From Tubiluchus corallicola (Eukaryota; Priapulida; Priapulimorpha; Priapulimorphida; Tubiluchidae): a stretch of 64,000 bases of DNA. Location of the stretch: NCBI GenBank assembly GCA_030141605.1, contig JAQGDQ010000090.1, positions 598,501 through 662,500 on the forward strand, given 5' to 3'. Under the pieces are notes generated by a model. That model did no database searches. It saw nothing but the letters and a program-made list of their open reading frames with translations, and was not told where the DNA came from. Shown piece by piece: positions 1 to 21,200 of the stretch; the first letter of the stretch is position 1, and the number at the start of each line of letters is the position of its first letter. The translations under genes were made by a program, and so were the position numbers.

Positions 1-484
1 ACAATTCTTTTGATGGACGCGCTATCACCCCCTCTAATACGTTACACTGTCATCAACAAAATTTTTAATTACAAAGTCTGAAAGCTCTTTGTTTTCTCAC
101 AAAGCACTGGAAAGTTTGGTATCCATCTAGTCTTCTCTGAAGCTTTGTCTAGAACTTGGTCATTTATTTTTAATTGTTTTCAATTTAAACTTCTTCAAAC
201 TGCCAACGTTGATTGGTTTCCCATTTCAAAAACAGTTGGTTGGTTTCGAAGCAAGACTGAATAATTGACCGAGCTATTTTATGGTAGTCTGTTACGCCAA
301 CTGTCTGTTTATGACGCTGTTAACAACGAATTTATGTTCGCGGGCTTAATTCTGTTTAAATCCGTTTCACTGGCAGTTAGGTAACTCTTCTGCAGCAAGT
401 GGAAGTGATAAAATTGCCAAGACATTCTTTTGCTGGAAACTAGAGCTCTCATGAAATGCCTTGATCTTAATTTTTTTCAGTGAC

Positions 485-675
485 TATATTCACTCATTCA
501 TTCATTCATTCATTTACTCATTTATTCACTCATTTATTCATTCATTCATTTTGTCCTTTATTCACCAATTTGTTTATTTATAATTTATTCAATTAATTAC
601 TCACTTGTTTATTTATTTAACCGTTTATTCAATTATTTATCCAATCACTCACTCATTCGCCCATTCACTCACTCA
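485..675. repeat. Degenerate (ATTC)n / ACTC simple repeat
   Basis: CATT, CACT and TTTATT tetramers and their variants are packed through this interval (CATTCATTCATT near 493 and 540, then CACTCACTCATTC near 650). It looks like an old, partly decayed tetranucleotide microsatellite. Confidence 0.7.
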
Positions 676-1261
676 TATAATGTTAACTACAGTTGAGTAC
701 AAAATAGAATAGAACGCCTGTAGAACTAGTTCTACCACTACTGTAATATCAGTATTGTGAAATATCGCATTATTATGTGACGTCGTTATGACGTCAGTGG
801 CCGTATAAAATTATAGTTAGATATGTAATTGAATATGAAATACGCCTTTCGCTTATGAACCAACATATGCGTAATGAGTGTTTTCCGTCCTCGAGAACGT
901 GTATGGGTACAAAGATATTTTGCAACATAACAGCTTTAATTTCCTCAGCAGCACATTCTTCGTTGTGTTTCTTTTGTTCGGTACTTTTCTTCATATTTAT
1001 TTTACGTTAAATTGCTTCACTTATTTCATCTTGAATACAATAAAACAAGAACCCTTTCAATAACATCGATACTTTATTTCATTTTATTTTATTTTGCACT
1101 TCCACTAGACACCGAACGTTATTAGCTACATACCGTTTTGTAGATCACTTAAAATAAACAATGCATAATGTCTATACTTTGCGTCAAAATCAAAATTTTG
1201 TTCTTTACTACAGGTAACTAAAAGACAATTTGGAAGAAGTTTGCAATTCCTCACACAATTT

Positions 1262-1356
1262 AAATACCCTAGCCATAACTTCAACCCTAGCCCTAACACT
1301 AACTCTAACCCCAACCCAAACCTAAATCATAATTCTAACACTAATCCTAGTTCGCT
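1262..1356. repeat. Degenerate CCCTAA-like (telomere-type) hexamer array
   Basis: About fourteen consecutive hexamers are close to CCCTAA: ACCCTAG, GCCCTAAC, ACTCTAAC, ACCCAAAC, ATCCTAG and similar. The phase is mostly kept, but each unit carries substitutions. CCCTAA is the C-strand of the ancestral animal telomere repeat. The array lies about 90 bases upstream of a coding exon. Confidence 0.55.
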
Positions 1357-1446
1357 TCACGAACTAATTAATTGCGTGGGGGGAATTGTAAACTTTTGCG
1401 GACATTCTTCTCAAGTCATAATTATCAAGTTTTGTGTATGTTTTAG

Positions 1447-4400
1447 ATGAAGCCATTGACAGGTCAAAAACTGTGTCTGTGATGTTAGACGGTGAAGAAT
1501 CAGAACTGACTCTTCGTGAGATGCACACACGTGATTTCGAGCAGGTACGGTGCTTAACCTGTACTTTCATTTCATAGCACAACCAATTTTATTCGTTTTA
1601 GTAAAATTTATAGCGTGCGAAAAGTCAATATATTCCAATAATTCATGAGCTATACATGTAGTAAACTTTTCGTCATTTCTTAATGAACACGATTCTTAAT
1701 TATTACTTCTATGCTTTAATGACTAACGCAAATTATGACGTCACACCTAGTGTAGCGCTAACATCTGGAAATGTCAGATTTTCCAATAAGACTCGGTTGC
1801 GTATTTCGCTGCAATAATGACTAACATCTTTTGTTAAAATATCAATAATGTGATTACTGCTGCATAAACTCTTTTAGCGGCTCAGCACTACAGTAGCTCC
1901 TAACAGACGCGGCTCCTTTTATCACGTTTTTTGTTACAAATGCCTCAGATAAGGCCAACCGTGTTACAGTAGAAAGGTGGAGTTGTGATTACACAAAATT
2001 AGTATTTTGGTAGCTAATTGCTAATGATAGGCGGTTACTGTTTCTTTTACTTGTTGTAAGCAAGTTGTAGTAATAAGGAACTAATTTTCTAAATCATTCC
2101 ACAGATGTGTAGCTAGTTGGAAAAACTGGACGTATAAGCGCTGAAAATCTTTATTGCTGCATAATATAGTGTAAATAGGTTTGTGTTACAGCTGGATTTC
2201 TATAACCTCTAATCGAACTTTCTCGGGGACTCTGAAAATAAATCTTCATTAACATTCTGTGGTCTATAAGCTACAGCAAATGAAGCTAACATGCTGCTGT
2301 TATCACAGGCGTCATTTAAATAATGCCTCTGGATGTCTGTTTCATCGAAAAGCAGAGTAGTTTTATTTCTTATAACGAGGCTTTGCATGTAAGCATAATG
2401 ACAGCTATAGACTAGCAGTTACGGCTAACAATAATGACTGCAGTACAATAACAATAATTAGGTAGTGTAAATGTAACATGGTCATAGGTATAATAATGAA
2501 CCACATTGCACCAGGTACGAAGATTCATCTCTTCGGCTTAGGCTAGGCGTTGACATATATTGGCTACTGATTTTGGGCCGTGCGTCACCGTCATCTGGCA
2601 TTTGCTTTCCGAATTTCAATTTAGAATTTTATTTTAATTTCAATGCACGAGTGCCAAATATGACAAAATAATACAAAGAAACTAATATATAATTGGTGCA
2701 GATATGTGAAATAAATAGTTAGTGAAATGAAAGGTATATTATAAAAATACAATTGAATTACAGGAACTAAAAATCAAGACTTGAATCTTGCATCGGTTGC
2801 ATTAAATAGGAAATAAACGGAATTTTAACTATATCCAAAAGACTTTCCATACGAAGTTATATTACTTGCTATTACGCTTATCTGTTAGAAAGATTTGTGT
2901 AACTGAGAAATAAGTTCTCAATAATTTAAAATGTTCACGCCAACTGCTAAAACGTCAGTGCCTCACTATCCCAGTGTGCAACAAAAAACGTCACTGGCTC
3001 ACCAAAAATAAGTTTATTCAGTGTTATGTTAACTTGCTTATAATTTATTGTTCAAAAGTTAAAATGGCTGCACCTAACTGTCAGCGCGGAAATTTAAGTT
3101 TACAAGTTTTGTAAAGCGTTATTGCTAAATTATATAAGAATTCTGTTTTTTCGTCCTTTAAATGTGTCGCTTATAATGAAATTTATATAGCATTATAAAA
3201 AATTAAACGCATTTTATCCAAGAAAAGCTATTGTTATCTAATAAAATTCGAAAGTGTATTTCGGGTATACCAACAAAAATTACTGTCGAAAAAATCGCTT
3301 AAAATTTTGTAGCGTTTTGCAAACGATTTTTGTTTGACTACGACCGACAAACGTCGTAAACGTAGCATTTCGGAGCTTATAACACGGCTTTTTTCTTAAT
3401 TCTTGCATGTAAAGGACATCAACAGTGTAAAGGTGCTCGTGGACGCTTATATCATCATCTATTCCATGACTGAAAGAAGGACGTTTGAACGAGCTGTTGA
3501 CGCCCTCTATTGTCTGAGAAAAAATGGCGAGTCAGTGAAGGCGACCATTCTTGTTGGAAACAAAAGCGACTTGGCAAGAAGCAGGGCAGTATCTCGAGAC
3601 GGTATGTTAATATTATGTTACTGATGCTAGCTGGCAAAAAAAGCTAATTAAAAACAAGATTTCATTCTTGCACATCAAATTATCCTCATTTCAGTGATGG
3701 AGCTGTACTAGATAAAAATATAATATTCTATAGAAATATTCTAATTAGAGTATGTTCTAATAAATTACAATAAGATAGGTGCCGCCGGATAAATCAATGC
3801 GTAAAAAAGAATCATTTTTGGCCTATTAGAGACTACTGATAAAAAACGTAGATTGGAATAATGTAAAATAATGTAGATAAATAATGTAGAAGTAATAATA
3901 ATTTGATCAAATTATTTTTCTGCTAATCCTTTGCATAATCTGTACTTTTTTTCTGGTGGTCGTTTAACTGGTGATCCTTACATACATAAGTTGCCTTACT
4001 TAAGAGAGTTTTTTTATATTATTTTTCAAATATGTGCGCTAGTGCAAAACAACATACTTAATCGCCCTTTATTGCTAGACTACCCACACAAAGTAGTCAT
4101 TACAGACCACAACTATGACGTCAGCATTGGGGTTCAATGACGCAGACAATAATTGCGCAATTGCTCATAAAACACGGACTGTTTAATCATTTATCAAATT
4201 TTCCCAACAAAACTGGTTTTCACTTCGATTTTCTCTAGCATCTTCAGCTGCTGTAGAGAGCTAAGTCCTATCACTTTTTTCTCTTTTTTTCTACTTTTGA
4301 TTTTCTTGCGTCTTTGTTTTCTACAGGAATTAAAATTCCTTGTTCCCATGTGCTGCCATATTGCAAACGTAATAAATTGAATTTCAGGCGCATGGCGTGA

Positions 4401-5454
4401 GTTCATTAATTGATTGATTAATATTTATTTCGGCATGAAAGCGTAAAAACATACAATAAAATTTACAATGACTAAAACTAGAAATATTAAAAATGACTAT
4501 ATACAAAATGTGACTAAAAGCATCTAAAATTTACAATGTCAGCAAGAAGTTAAGACATTAATACACGATTTAAAAAATTCAGCTCAGATCGTTACTAATC
4601 TTAAATTAACTTCTCCTTTTCATGCATGTACGATTACTGCTTAATATCTATCACGTTTGTTTTTCATCAGGCAGTAAAATATCCTGCGCAAAATAGGCGC
4701 CATCTTGCTATAGAATATGACATCATATGGTATAGAGTATCGCTGATTATTATACATATGTAACTACTTTTGTGTATACTCATCATCTTAGCATTCATTT
4801 AATTTGCATATAGGTAAATTTTGTAAATAACCGCCGAGTTTCATAGTATTTTGTTAATTTCTAGTAATTTTATAAAAATTGTTGTTCATTTTTCGTAGTA
4901 TTAGTTGTAGATGCCGCTATTGCCAATATTCAATCAGTCGCATACGTTGTATAGGAGTGACTGGTATGCTGCCTCCTGGGCGCATTATACATTTCTTGTG
5001 AGCAATGTAATTTTACTTTGTATATATTTGTTGTATATGTTTTTAATTCGCAAATTAAGATTTTAGCAATTCTGTGCGCATACTGCATTCTATTTTAGAT
5101 GTATAAAAAACGAAAAAGTGAATTTTCTTTATGATTTATTGAATTTGTTTGTTTTTAATTGCCGCAATAAAGAAACTCGTTCATTTTACAGAGGCGTTGT
5201 CTGTTGCCATGCAATACGAGTGCAAGTCAATTGAGGTTTCAGCCGGCATAAATCACAAAGTTGACGAATTGCTAGCGGGAACTTTGAAGCAAATACGCTT
5301 AAAACAGAAGAAGCGATCAGGCGAGGACGTTTTCGCGGAAAGAGAAAAGGAAAAACTTCCGTGTTCGACCGGTCCGAAGTCGCTCCTGGATAAAATTTTT
5401 CACAAAAAATCAAAACATCTGTCAAAGTCGTGTGGAAATTTGAATATACCTTGA
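1447..5454 (+). CDS. RGK-family (Rad/Gem/Rem/Kir-like) small GTPase, 3' three exons
   Basis: Exons are 1447-1544, 3415-3601 and 5192-5454 (stop TGA at 5452). All junctions are GT-AG with matching phases (1, 0, 1). The joined part encodes about 182 residues. It carries a 'VMLDGEES' strand like that before switch II in Gem, the guanine-binding G4 motif NKSD, a G5-like EVSA, and a basic C-terminal extension ending KSCGNLNIP. RGK proteins end in a similar Cys-containing tail and lack prenylation, as here. In known animals they inhibit voltage-gated calcium channels and modulate the cytoskeleton at the plasma membrane. The switch II position reads LREMHT where vertebrate RGKs have DxWE. The N-terminal half with the P-loop is missing, so the model is partial at 5'. 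Family assignment is fairly sure; the subfamily is not. Confidence 0.85.
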
Positions 5455-5560
5455 TAATATTGATGGGTTGATTGACAGGATAGATTTAAATGTGTAAAGT
5501 AATTATTGTTGCAACTGATCTTCCGAGCTTATGTTATATAACTGTATAATCGAAAGCTGT

Positions 5561-5566
5561 ATTAAA
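5561..5566 (+). promoter_or_regulatory. Candidate polyadenylation signal (ATTAAA) of the RGK gene
   Basis: ATTAAA lies about 107 bases after the stop codon in AT-rich sequence. It is the nearest plausible signal; no transcript evidence is available. Confidence 0.35.
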
Positions 5567-6499
5567 AATTTATTAGAGGGTATAACTATGTATGATTTTT
5601 GTATAATGTGCTTATTAATTGATTGCTTATGTTGACATCATATTCTTTATAAAGTTGTTTTTATTGAGAATGTTGCAGGCATTACACATAAATGGCGAAA
5701 ACTTGTCGCAAAGGTACAACAATTAAAGATATACTTGTTTGTTCAATAGTTTCAATAGATGGCAACTTTGGTACTGGAAATTTTTCACATAGTGTATTTC
5801 TGGTGTTCTCCGACTAATGACGTTTTTATCATAGCTGTTTTTGGCCACGCAAGGTTAATTAAGTAAAACAAGGTAAATTAAGTGACGTTATCCGTTAACA
5901 AGAATGATGAAGGATTATCGGCAGCTGCACTTTGAGATCAGCATCAATGGCGGTTATGTGATCGTGTAAATTACCACGTTTTCTTTATTGAAGTACTCCT
6001 CTTCTGATATGATTAGGGGTTATTTTAGCACGTGCAAAACTTCCTTTGAAGTGCAGAATAACTACGGATGTGCCTGACCGTTTTCGTTAAATTCGTCGTT
6101 TGCATTTCGCTGCTGACCAAATTTCCAGTCCGAAATTATGTTTTAAACGATATAACTAAAGGAAGATAGGTTTTGAGTAGATGCATTCAATCATTACCTA
6201 CATTTGCACGATGCTACGCAGGCTTTAGAGGAGCTGGCAATAAATTAAGCTGCACAGTTAAGCAATAGCGAACACCTTTGATTGTAAATTAAAAGTTTAG
6301 CAGTATTTAGAAATTTTTGTAATATTATCATATGCTCAGTGCTCAGGCCCTTACATATCAAAATTATCATGCGACGTGCGGACTTTTTTTAATAAAATAT
6401 GAATAATTATGATTGCAGAGTGCCTCGGTAAAGATCTCGTATTTAAATGATATTTTGCATTTCTTTTTACTGAGTAAGACATTACGAAATTTCTTCAGT

Positions 6500-6840
6500 G
6501 TATACTTCGTCACTTGTACGTTTTGTTAGAATCTACTTTTGTCAATTATGGGCTATATTTCACCAGTGCACACTTTGCCAGTTGTACATTTTGCTAGTAA
6601 ACGGTTCGCCAGTTATGCAAGGAAAACATATACTTCTGATAAATCTACCTGGCAAATGGAGCTTTTGTTAGTTAACAGAAATAAAGTGTTTATTGGCGAA
6701 CCGATCATTGGGAAAATGTGTTTTGGCAAAACGAAACAGCTATAAAATGATACATTACAGACCATTTTTACTTGCGAAATATTCGCGGCGAAAATATTAA
6801 TGTTCTCTGCCAAAATGTGCACTGGCACAAATACTCGCGA
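6500..6840. repeat. Degenerate minisatellite-like segment
   Basis: A motif close to 'TTGCCAGTTGTACATTTTGC' recurs in imperfect copies, near 6507, 6576 and 6605, with reverse-complement-like copies near 6650, 6695, 6724 and 6808. The unit length is irregular. A run of 68 codons without a stop within it is probably a by-product of the repetition. Confidence 0.4.
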
Positions 6841-8304
6841 AGTATATGATTATAACTCTCAGTTCAGCAATGCGTACACGTACGTTAATATAAACAAGCT
6901 TTTGGTACTTCCTTTATAACGATTACTTGAAATGAACTCATAATTTAAGACTATAGCCAAATGCATGATTAGTGAGCAGTTGTTTTAGACAGAGAGTCTT
7001 TGTACTTCATCAAACTATAAAAATGTTGTTTTGCACCATTCTTGCTCATGATGAAACTTTGCGTTCACTAAAGGATTACAAATAATTTGTTAATAAAATT
7101 GATCAAAAATTCAAGAATAGTTTATATCGTATAGACACTATACAGCTCAGTTTTCTACGATAAGATTACATAGCAATAATTAATTATAATCAGGTATGTA
7201 CGCCTTTAAACGCCATGTTGTTATTTGCGTTGGTAAGTTAAGATCACGTATTTTACGTTTCTCTTTTGTCGTACGTAATTAAAACTAAGGTACCGATACT
7301 GTAAATACCAATAAATATTTTCATGTTCCTGCTTGTAAACTTTATCTTATGTTTTATATCCCTTATAACTGATTTTAAATATAATTCATTTTAGGTTTGA
7401 ATTATTCAATTTTTACAACATTATTCGGCATCCTCCCCAACACAATATACATATTTATACCAAAACTTCATCTAGATATGTACATTACAAAATATACAGT
7501 ATTTACATATGTACAAAATAAAAAGAAATGAAAGTTAAACTTGTCTTGTATGGTTCATTTATAGAACGCTAACAGCACGCAAATTTTTATTAGCTAGTAA
7601 AAAGCAGACGGTATAATTTTTTTATACATCTATATTTTGCTCAAAATTCCTATTAAATTTTAGTGAAAGCGCCTCGAATTACTAATGGAGTTTTGTACAC
7701 ATCTAAAGATTTTGCAGTTTAATTCGTAACTCATCTGTTCAGCTCCAGCAAGTAGTAATTTTAACAAGTAATGGTTGTCATTATTACGCAGCCCAAATGT
7801 CAATATTGGGTCGTTATTGTGTCATTATGTGAATTATGAATTGTGAAATGGAAAAACATCGTCTTTATCATAAGATAAACACCTAGCCAGCCTTTGTGAA
7901 ACCCACATGAATGTAAAAAACCATCTTTTAATTTATGACTAGGCACATTAATCGCTGCGAATCAAGAAACACAGCCATTTTGCAAGAAAACATTTACATA
8001 TTGGTGAAATATTTTTAAATTATCAGCTCAAGAGCTCGAACGTAAAACTTCGCACAGCATTCAAGACGTGTGCACAAACCTTTACAGCGGTTACGCGTCT
8101 GAAAGCAGAATGTTGCACGTCACAAAAATATCGTGGCTGATTTGTTGTCTGCAAAAGAGAAGAAAGACCAAGCGAGAAGCAACATGATAATTAAATCAGA
8201 CCGTGCTTTTGTCTTTTTATTGTCCCCTGCACTTCTTTTCAATGCTCACTGATCACCTGGCTGCCAGTGGAATGTTCATTGTTGTCCTGGAGACAAATAT
8301 ACAT

Positions 8305-8376
8305 ACAATTATGAGGCTCTAGGCGACTAGCCTTTCTGCAACAATTGTAGTTATGCAATAAAATAAAATAAAATAA
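8305..8376 (+). mobile_element. Probable non-LTR retrotransposon 3' end
   Basis: A short unique segment ending TTATGC is followed by a pentamer tail (AATAA/AAAAT units, 8358-8376). Short tandem tails of this kind are typical 3' termini of LINE or SINE insertions. No coding part is recognisable upstream. Confidence 0.35.
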
Positions 8377-8590
8377 TGTGTTTTGCTGCCAGAGTGACAT
8401 TGGAAAAATAACAATTAAACTCCTAATACCAAAAAGAAGCCAGCAATTTTATGAATGCGTCTCAGCAATTTACCCTTAGCGTTTTGGTAGGTTTAGCAAC
8501 CATCTTCTGCGAAGTTCAGCCGGTAGAACAAAACAGAATTGATATAATGAATAGTCATTAAACAGAGTAAGCAGTCAATACTTAAAATAA

Positions 8591-8673
8591 TTGTTGCTGT
8601 TGTTGTTTTTGTTCTCGTTGTTGTTGTTGTTCTTGCGGTTGTTGCTGCTACTGCTGTTGTTGTTGTTATTATT

Positions 8674-8704
<31 letters not shown>

Positions 8705-8760
8705 CTGTTGCTGTTGCTGTTGTTGATACTGTTATTGTTGTTGCTGTTGTTGTTACTGTT
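8591..8760. repeat. (TGT)n / (TGC)n trinucleotide microsatellite
   Basis: About 170 bases consist of TTG/TGC triplets with ATT interruptions. It lies between genes and no surrounding frame is coding. Confidence 0.9.
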
Positions 8761-10483
8761 AAGTTAAGAAGAGGAAGAATGGTAGGACCTGGCTAAAGAT
8801 AATTAAAGACTACAATTTAATGCTTGGATATGCATGGCTATTAACCTAATTTGGTGGCCCCGTTTGTTTACAGTGTTTGACAAAATTTAATTATATATCA
8901 AACACCTTGTCTAGGGTCATAGCCATTTCATCGCCGAATGGTTTAAGACAAAGTTGCAATAAAGGCACATTGTCTTTATTTGCACTGCGCTGGCAAGCAA
9001 TTTATCAAAAACTCAAAGTCGGCGCAGTAAACATTTTGCAGAGAATCTTATGACTCTCTGGAGAATTTCTGTTTGACTCAGATGTCTCCGACGAACAGGC
9101 GTTGTAAACGACACTAAAAGGGCTTTCCATTGAGTTTTTAATCGTGTCTGTAAGAACGTGTTTCTGATAAAAAGACCGCGTAGGATTCCAGAAAGGTATG
9201 AACGAGGCTTTATACAAGCGACAAGGGACGCTGGTACAAGAAGAACAGGTCCAATCAATCGGTAATACTTTTAGTGCTAATCAGTAATCCCCTTCATAAA
9301 GAGAAACAAGTCTGATTGCCACGAGGTAAAACAATGAGCATTTTCAGCTTAAATAGTAAAGAGAGGACTCTGGGAACTGGTAGTGTAAGCAGGTAATCAT
9401 AGGTGACACAGGACCTCCTGGACCTTGTAACACAGGATTGCACATCTTGGGCAAAGTTGAGTTACTTAGCTTTAAGGTAAGAAATTATTTTGATAATGTT
9501 ATGTTTTTCCTAAAAGTTATCCAATCTAGACATGAGTTTCACAGAACAGATTTTTTCCAGAAATCCGTTTTCCAAAAATTAATACTAGATTTTAGTATTA
9601 AAGCAGCAAAGTTAGGTTAAAACGTAGCAATTGAACTATTAAAGTAACTAAATTTGTGTAAAAACACGGATTAGTTAAAAAAGTTTCTTAGCTGCGTCTT
9701 AATATTTAACAGGTAAAAATTTATCGAAAATAATTGATTTGAAACTTTTCAATTAATTAATATTTGTTTGATTGATAAACTCTAATTTGCGCCTGGTGTA
9801 TCAAAATTTTTAATGTTTAATCGATTTTGTAACTGTGATGAAAAAAATAAAGCAGTTTTAGCTTGTTTGTTGCATATGCTTGCATGGTACCTGCCAAACT
9901 TTCTCATATAGGTATTGTGATATAGCTATAATTATTAACTTACTAAAAGTTCAGCTAATTACTTAACAATTAATTAACGACCGCTAATTTTTGCTATTAT
10001 TAAGTGTCTATAATTATATATTAGATTTTGATTAACTACAACTGCATCATTTTGTTTGATTTGTTTACTTGTTAAGTTTTTTCGTCAACATTGTTGTATT
10101 GTATGAGTAAGCCACTTGTTTGAAACAAGATGGGTAAGTTTGTTCTAGGAATAATTCTTAATTATTTTTTTCAATAAGTTTACGATATAAATAACGCATA
10201 AAAAATGTTCATGTCTATGCCATGAATTACGAAAATTCCCGTGTGTAACAAAGCTTCCGCTAACATAATTTCACAGAGGTAAAAAAAATCGAATTTTAGA
10301 ATTTGATGCGTGAATTGATGAATGCGTGGACCTGCTTCTTTGTAGGTACTTCTTTGTAAACGCAGCAGCTAATACCATTCGTATGTGCAACAAGTTTCCC
10401 ATAGGAAACCGTGTTTATTGTCCTAAAACCACTTTCTAAAATGAAATCTTCTCTTTTCTAGGTTTAGTATAAAAGCATCAACC

Positions 10484-18095
<7,612 letters not shown>

Positions 18096-18204
18096 ATTAT
18101 ATTTATAAATATATTTCAGAAAGCAAATTCTTTATTCAAAGTTGTAAATTTGGGAAAGCATTGCCTAATATTGAGATGTAAAAACTGTTAATAAGATTTT
18201 ACCT

Positions 18205-18210
18205 ATTAAA
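18205..18210 (+). promoter_or_regulatory. Candidate polyadenylation signal (ATTAAA) of the ZP gene
   Basis: ATTAAA lies 110 bases after the stop codon in AT-rich sequence; it is placed by position only. Confidence 0.35.
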
Positions 18211-18219
18211 GTTTAACAG

Positions 18220-21200
18220 AGCTATTCAAGTTCCAAATATTTTATCTAGAAATCGTTGTAAAAGTGATTTTGTGTCACTGGAGTTTTTTTATCTTAATTT
18301 TTTACCGTTTCTGTTTTTTATTTTTTCCGTCTTACTGTTTTAAACATGTCACTTAAAATACATACTGATGTTAGAGTAGACGAGTAGACTTGCATCAATA
18401 TCGATCATCAATATTGTTCAAAACCTGCTATTAATGTTGATGTTTGGGTCATTGCAGTCATGTGTTAGAATGTATATGGCAATGATGTTTACCTATAATT
18501 GTTCGGCTGTAATTGCGGGTTTAAAACTACAATGCTGTGCAGCAATTAAACACTCTGCTATATAAGCCAACTGTGTATGCAATAATATAGTGTCCAAAAT
18601 AGTTGTAACTTCCAGTTATACATTTTAAATATTTTTAATTAAGCGTTAAAATTGTTTGAATAAACATGGCTAAGATTTGTTTAGTTGAAGATAGTTATAT
18701 AGTTGAAAATTAGAAGTACATGTGCTGAAATTTTTAATTATTATATGAGGTACAAACTCAACTTATATAATTTAATATTTTCTTACAACCTATTCTTATA
18801 AATGTTTTAAATATTGCGTTATAGTCTATATTAAAAATCAATAGAATATAAATTTAGCCTTAAAGTTAATTTATTTTTGAATAAAGTTGTACGTGTTCTA
18901 GGCCTAAGCTCAATCTGCGACATGCAGCTTTTTACAACATAGCCATTGACCAATATAGTCAGGAAAATGTGGCTTAACTAAATTTGAAGGTTCCCACTAA
19001 TAGCTTCCTGTTATGTTTCAGCTTTGAATCATTGCGCATCACATGTACATGTATGGAAAACAAATTTTTATGTGTTTTTACATTGCTTAAATTAGTACGC
19101 TTAGAATGAGTCGTATATACAAATATATAGAACGTACAGTTGTGCAATTTTATCATGTTTGTTAACCAGCCCAAAAGTTCATTAATAAGTGCCCAGATGG
19201 TCTGTTAGTTTTGAAATTTAAGACTTACTTCATCTTTAGTCATTGCTTTTGTTCACGAAGGCCAACCGTTAAAACTTCCAGGGACGGATGTACCGTAGCC
19301 CTGGTTACTGTTAGCAGAAGCTTTATAGCAGAAATTTTTGTCTTAAAATAATGTCGTCGATTGGAATTAGACGAAATCATTGTAGCATATACAACCATAT
19401 GTATATACCGCTTCATACTATGCAAGTGCATAAAAATCTTAAAACGGTTGAGATAATTAATGTACTTTGCTTGTATACATCAACTTAATGCAACGTTTGT
19501 GGACAATTATTGTATGAGGAACAAATTTATAAGTATTTTTCTTTTAATTAGTTTCTTTTAATAGCTTATAATTAGACCTAAATAGTTGTGCAATACCATT
19601 TCTTTATTATGTAAATAATGTTTCTTACAAGTAAATACATAAATTAGTAAAAAACTTGTTTGTTTGTATTTTTAAAATGGCGATTTTGGAAAGTAGCGAT
19701 TAATTCCATTACTCATACCGATTACTCTATAAAGTTCACCTATAAATTTCCACTGGTGACTATTATAACTAACGAAAAAAAAGATTAATCATGTGTATTC
19801 GAGACGGAAGATATCGGATTTGAACCTAGAATCTTCAAGACCTAAGCAGTTGCTGCGTCTGTGCGGCCTAAATAGGAACGGCATTGGGCTCCTACTTATT
19901 AGGGTTTTGATCGAAATCGAAACTCCGCTCTAGTCTAGATTTTAATTTCACTTTTTTTTTAGTTTATAATTTTAATTGTTTATATTCTAATATGATCATT
20001 TTTGCGGTAATTATTAACCCGAATTAGAACGTTCAAAAACATGTAGACACAATAATAAAAGTCTAATTTTAACAGGTAAAATGCTAAAGTTAAATAGCAA
20101 TTAGAAAACAGAATTTTAAATAACCTGGGCTGTTGATTAGCATTTACAAATTGACCTACATACTAAAAATTTGCACGATATTAAACTATCATTCCTGTAG
20201 TATGCATAATTATTATATTCAGAGAACATATTCCTGTCAATATAGTTTGTTTGGTTTCTTGTAACCCTTGTTTTATAGTCACCTCTAACTGTCTGCTTCG
20301 TGTTATCATTGGGTTTAATGCAGAAAGTTACAAACTACTTCCACTCCATGCGGTAGTTTAAATCAAACGCAATTTCTTAAAAAAAACATGGTTCGTTAAG
20401 GGCAAAGTAAACAATGCCTATCAAACTAGTTTATGAAAAATAAATAAACTCATGGCATAAGGACAACCAACAAAATTATAATTAGTTACAGATTTTGTAA
20501 GTCCATAGTGAAAAAGTTAGTGGCAACAATATTTTCAGTAATTTGCGCACATTTATCTCACACACATGTTGTAGAAGTCATCTGAATTTAAATAGAGAAA
20601 TCAGCTCGAAGCAAATTTAACACCAGAGTTAACAAAACAACATGTTGGTGGCACCAGCGTTCCTAAGGAAGGGATCTTTGTTAATGTGAATAAAACGAAT
20701 TTTCTTCTGTCCGTCGTGATGTGTCAGTCATCAAATTACAAATTACATAATTATATAACGTAATCATAAATGCTTTATTTCCATTAAATTTCTGAGTAAA
20801 ATGTTTCAAACCACAAAACAACTAATAGATCATTGTAAACACTTTAATATGCTGCTGTAGATTTTAAGCTTATTAGTACATAACAATGTGTCGCATACGT
20901 GTCACTGAAATTGTAGGGCCTCCAAAATAATAAACGTTGACATTGATGACACTGAGTAACAGGATACAATCGTATTGTCGTAAATTCACTGCATTAACAC
21001 CAACATCGTTAGCTTACTTGAAAGTTGAAACCTCTGAAAAAGCAAAACGATAAAAGAGGAAGTGTGAGAAACATAGAACAAAACAACAAAAAAGAAGAAT
21101 GAGGAATAGAAACGCCAAAAAGTGTAGCACTGAGAAAAAAAACTTTGAAACGTCGGTTACCGTTTTCTGTGTATGAAGAGTTCTCGTGGACGTACTTATT

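Larger units (their letters stand above)
1..1446. other. Left flank / probable RGK intron, no exon recognised
   Basis: No coding exon was recognised here. The stretch is AT-rich and holds a degenerate ATTC-type simple repeat (about 485-675) and a degenerate CCCTAA-like array (about 1262-1356). The downstream exon at 1447 begins in the middle of a codon, so at least part of this interval must be intron of the GTPase gene. No Walker A (GxxxxGKS) coding segment was seen, so the P-loop exon probably lies outside the window. Confidence 0.5.
5570..10483. other. Intergenic stretch with decayed repeats
   Basis: No convincing coding exon was found. The interval contains a degenerate minisatellite-like segment (6500-6840), a probable retrotransposon 3' tail (8305-8376) and a TGT/TGC trinucleotide tract (8591-8760). 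Short open frames here have stop-rich surroundings and no family resemblance. Confidence 0.5.

Noticed and set aside
6539-6745. 68-codon plus-strand frame
   Set aside because: It falls inside a degenerate repeat and has no family resemblance.
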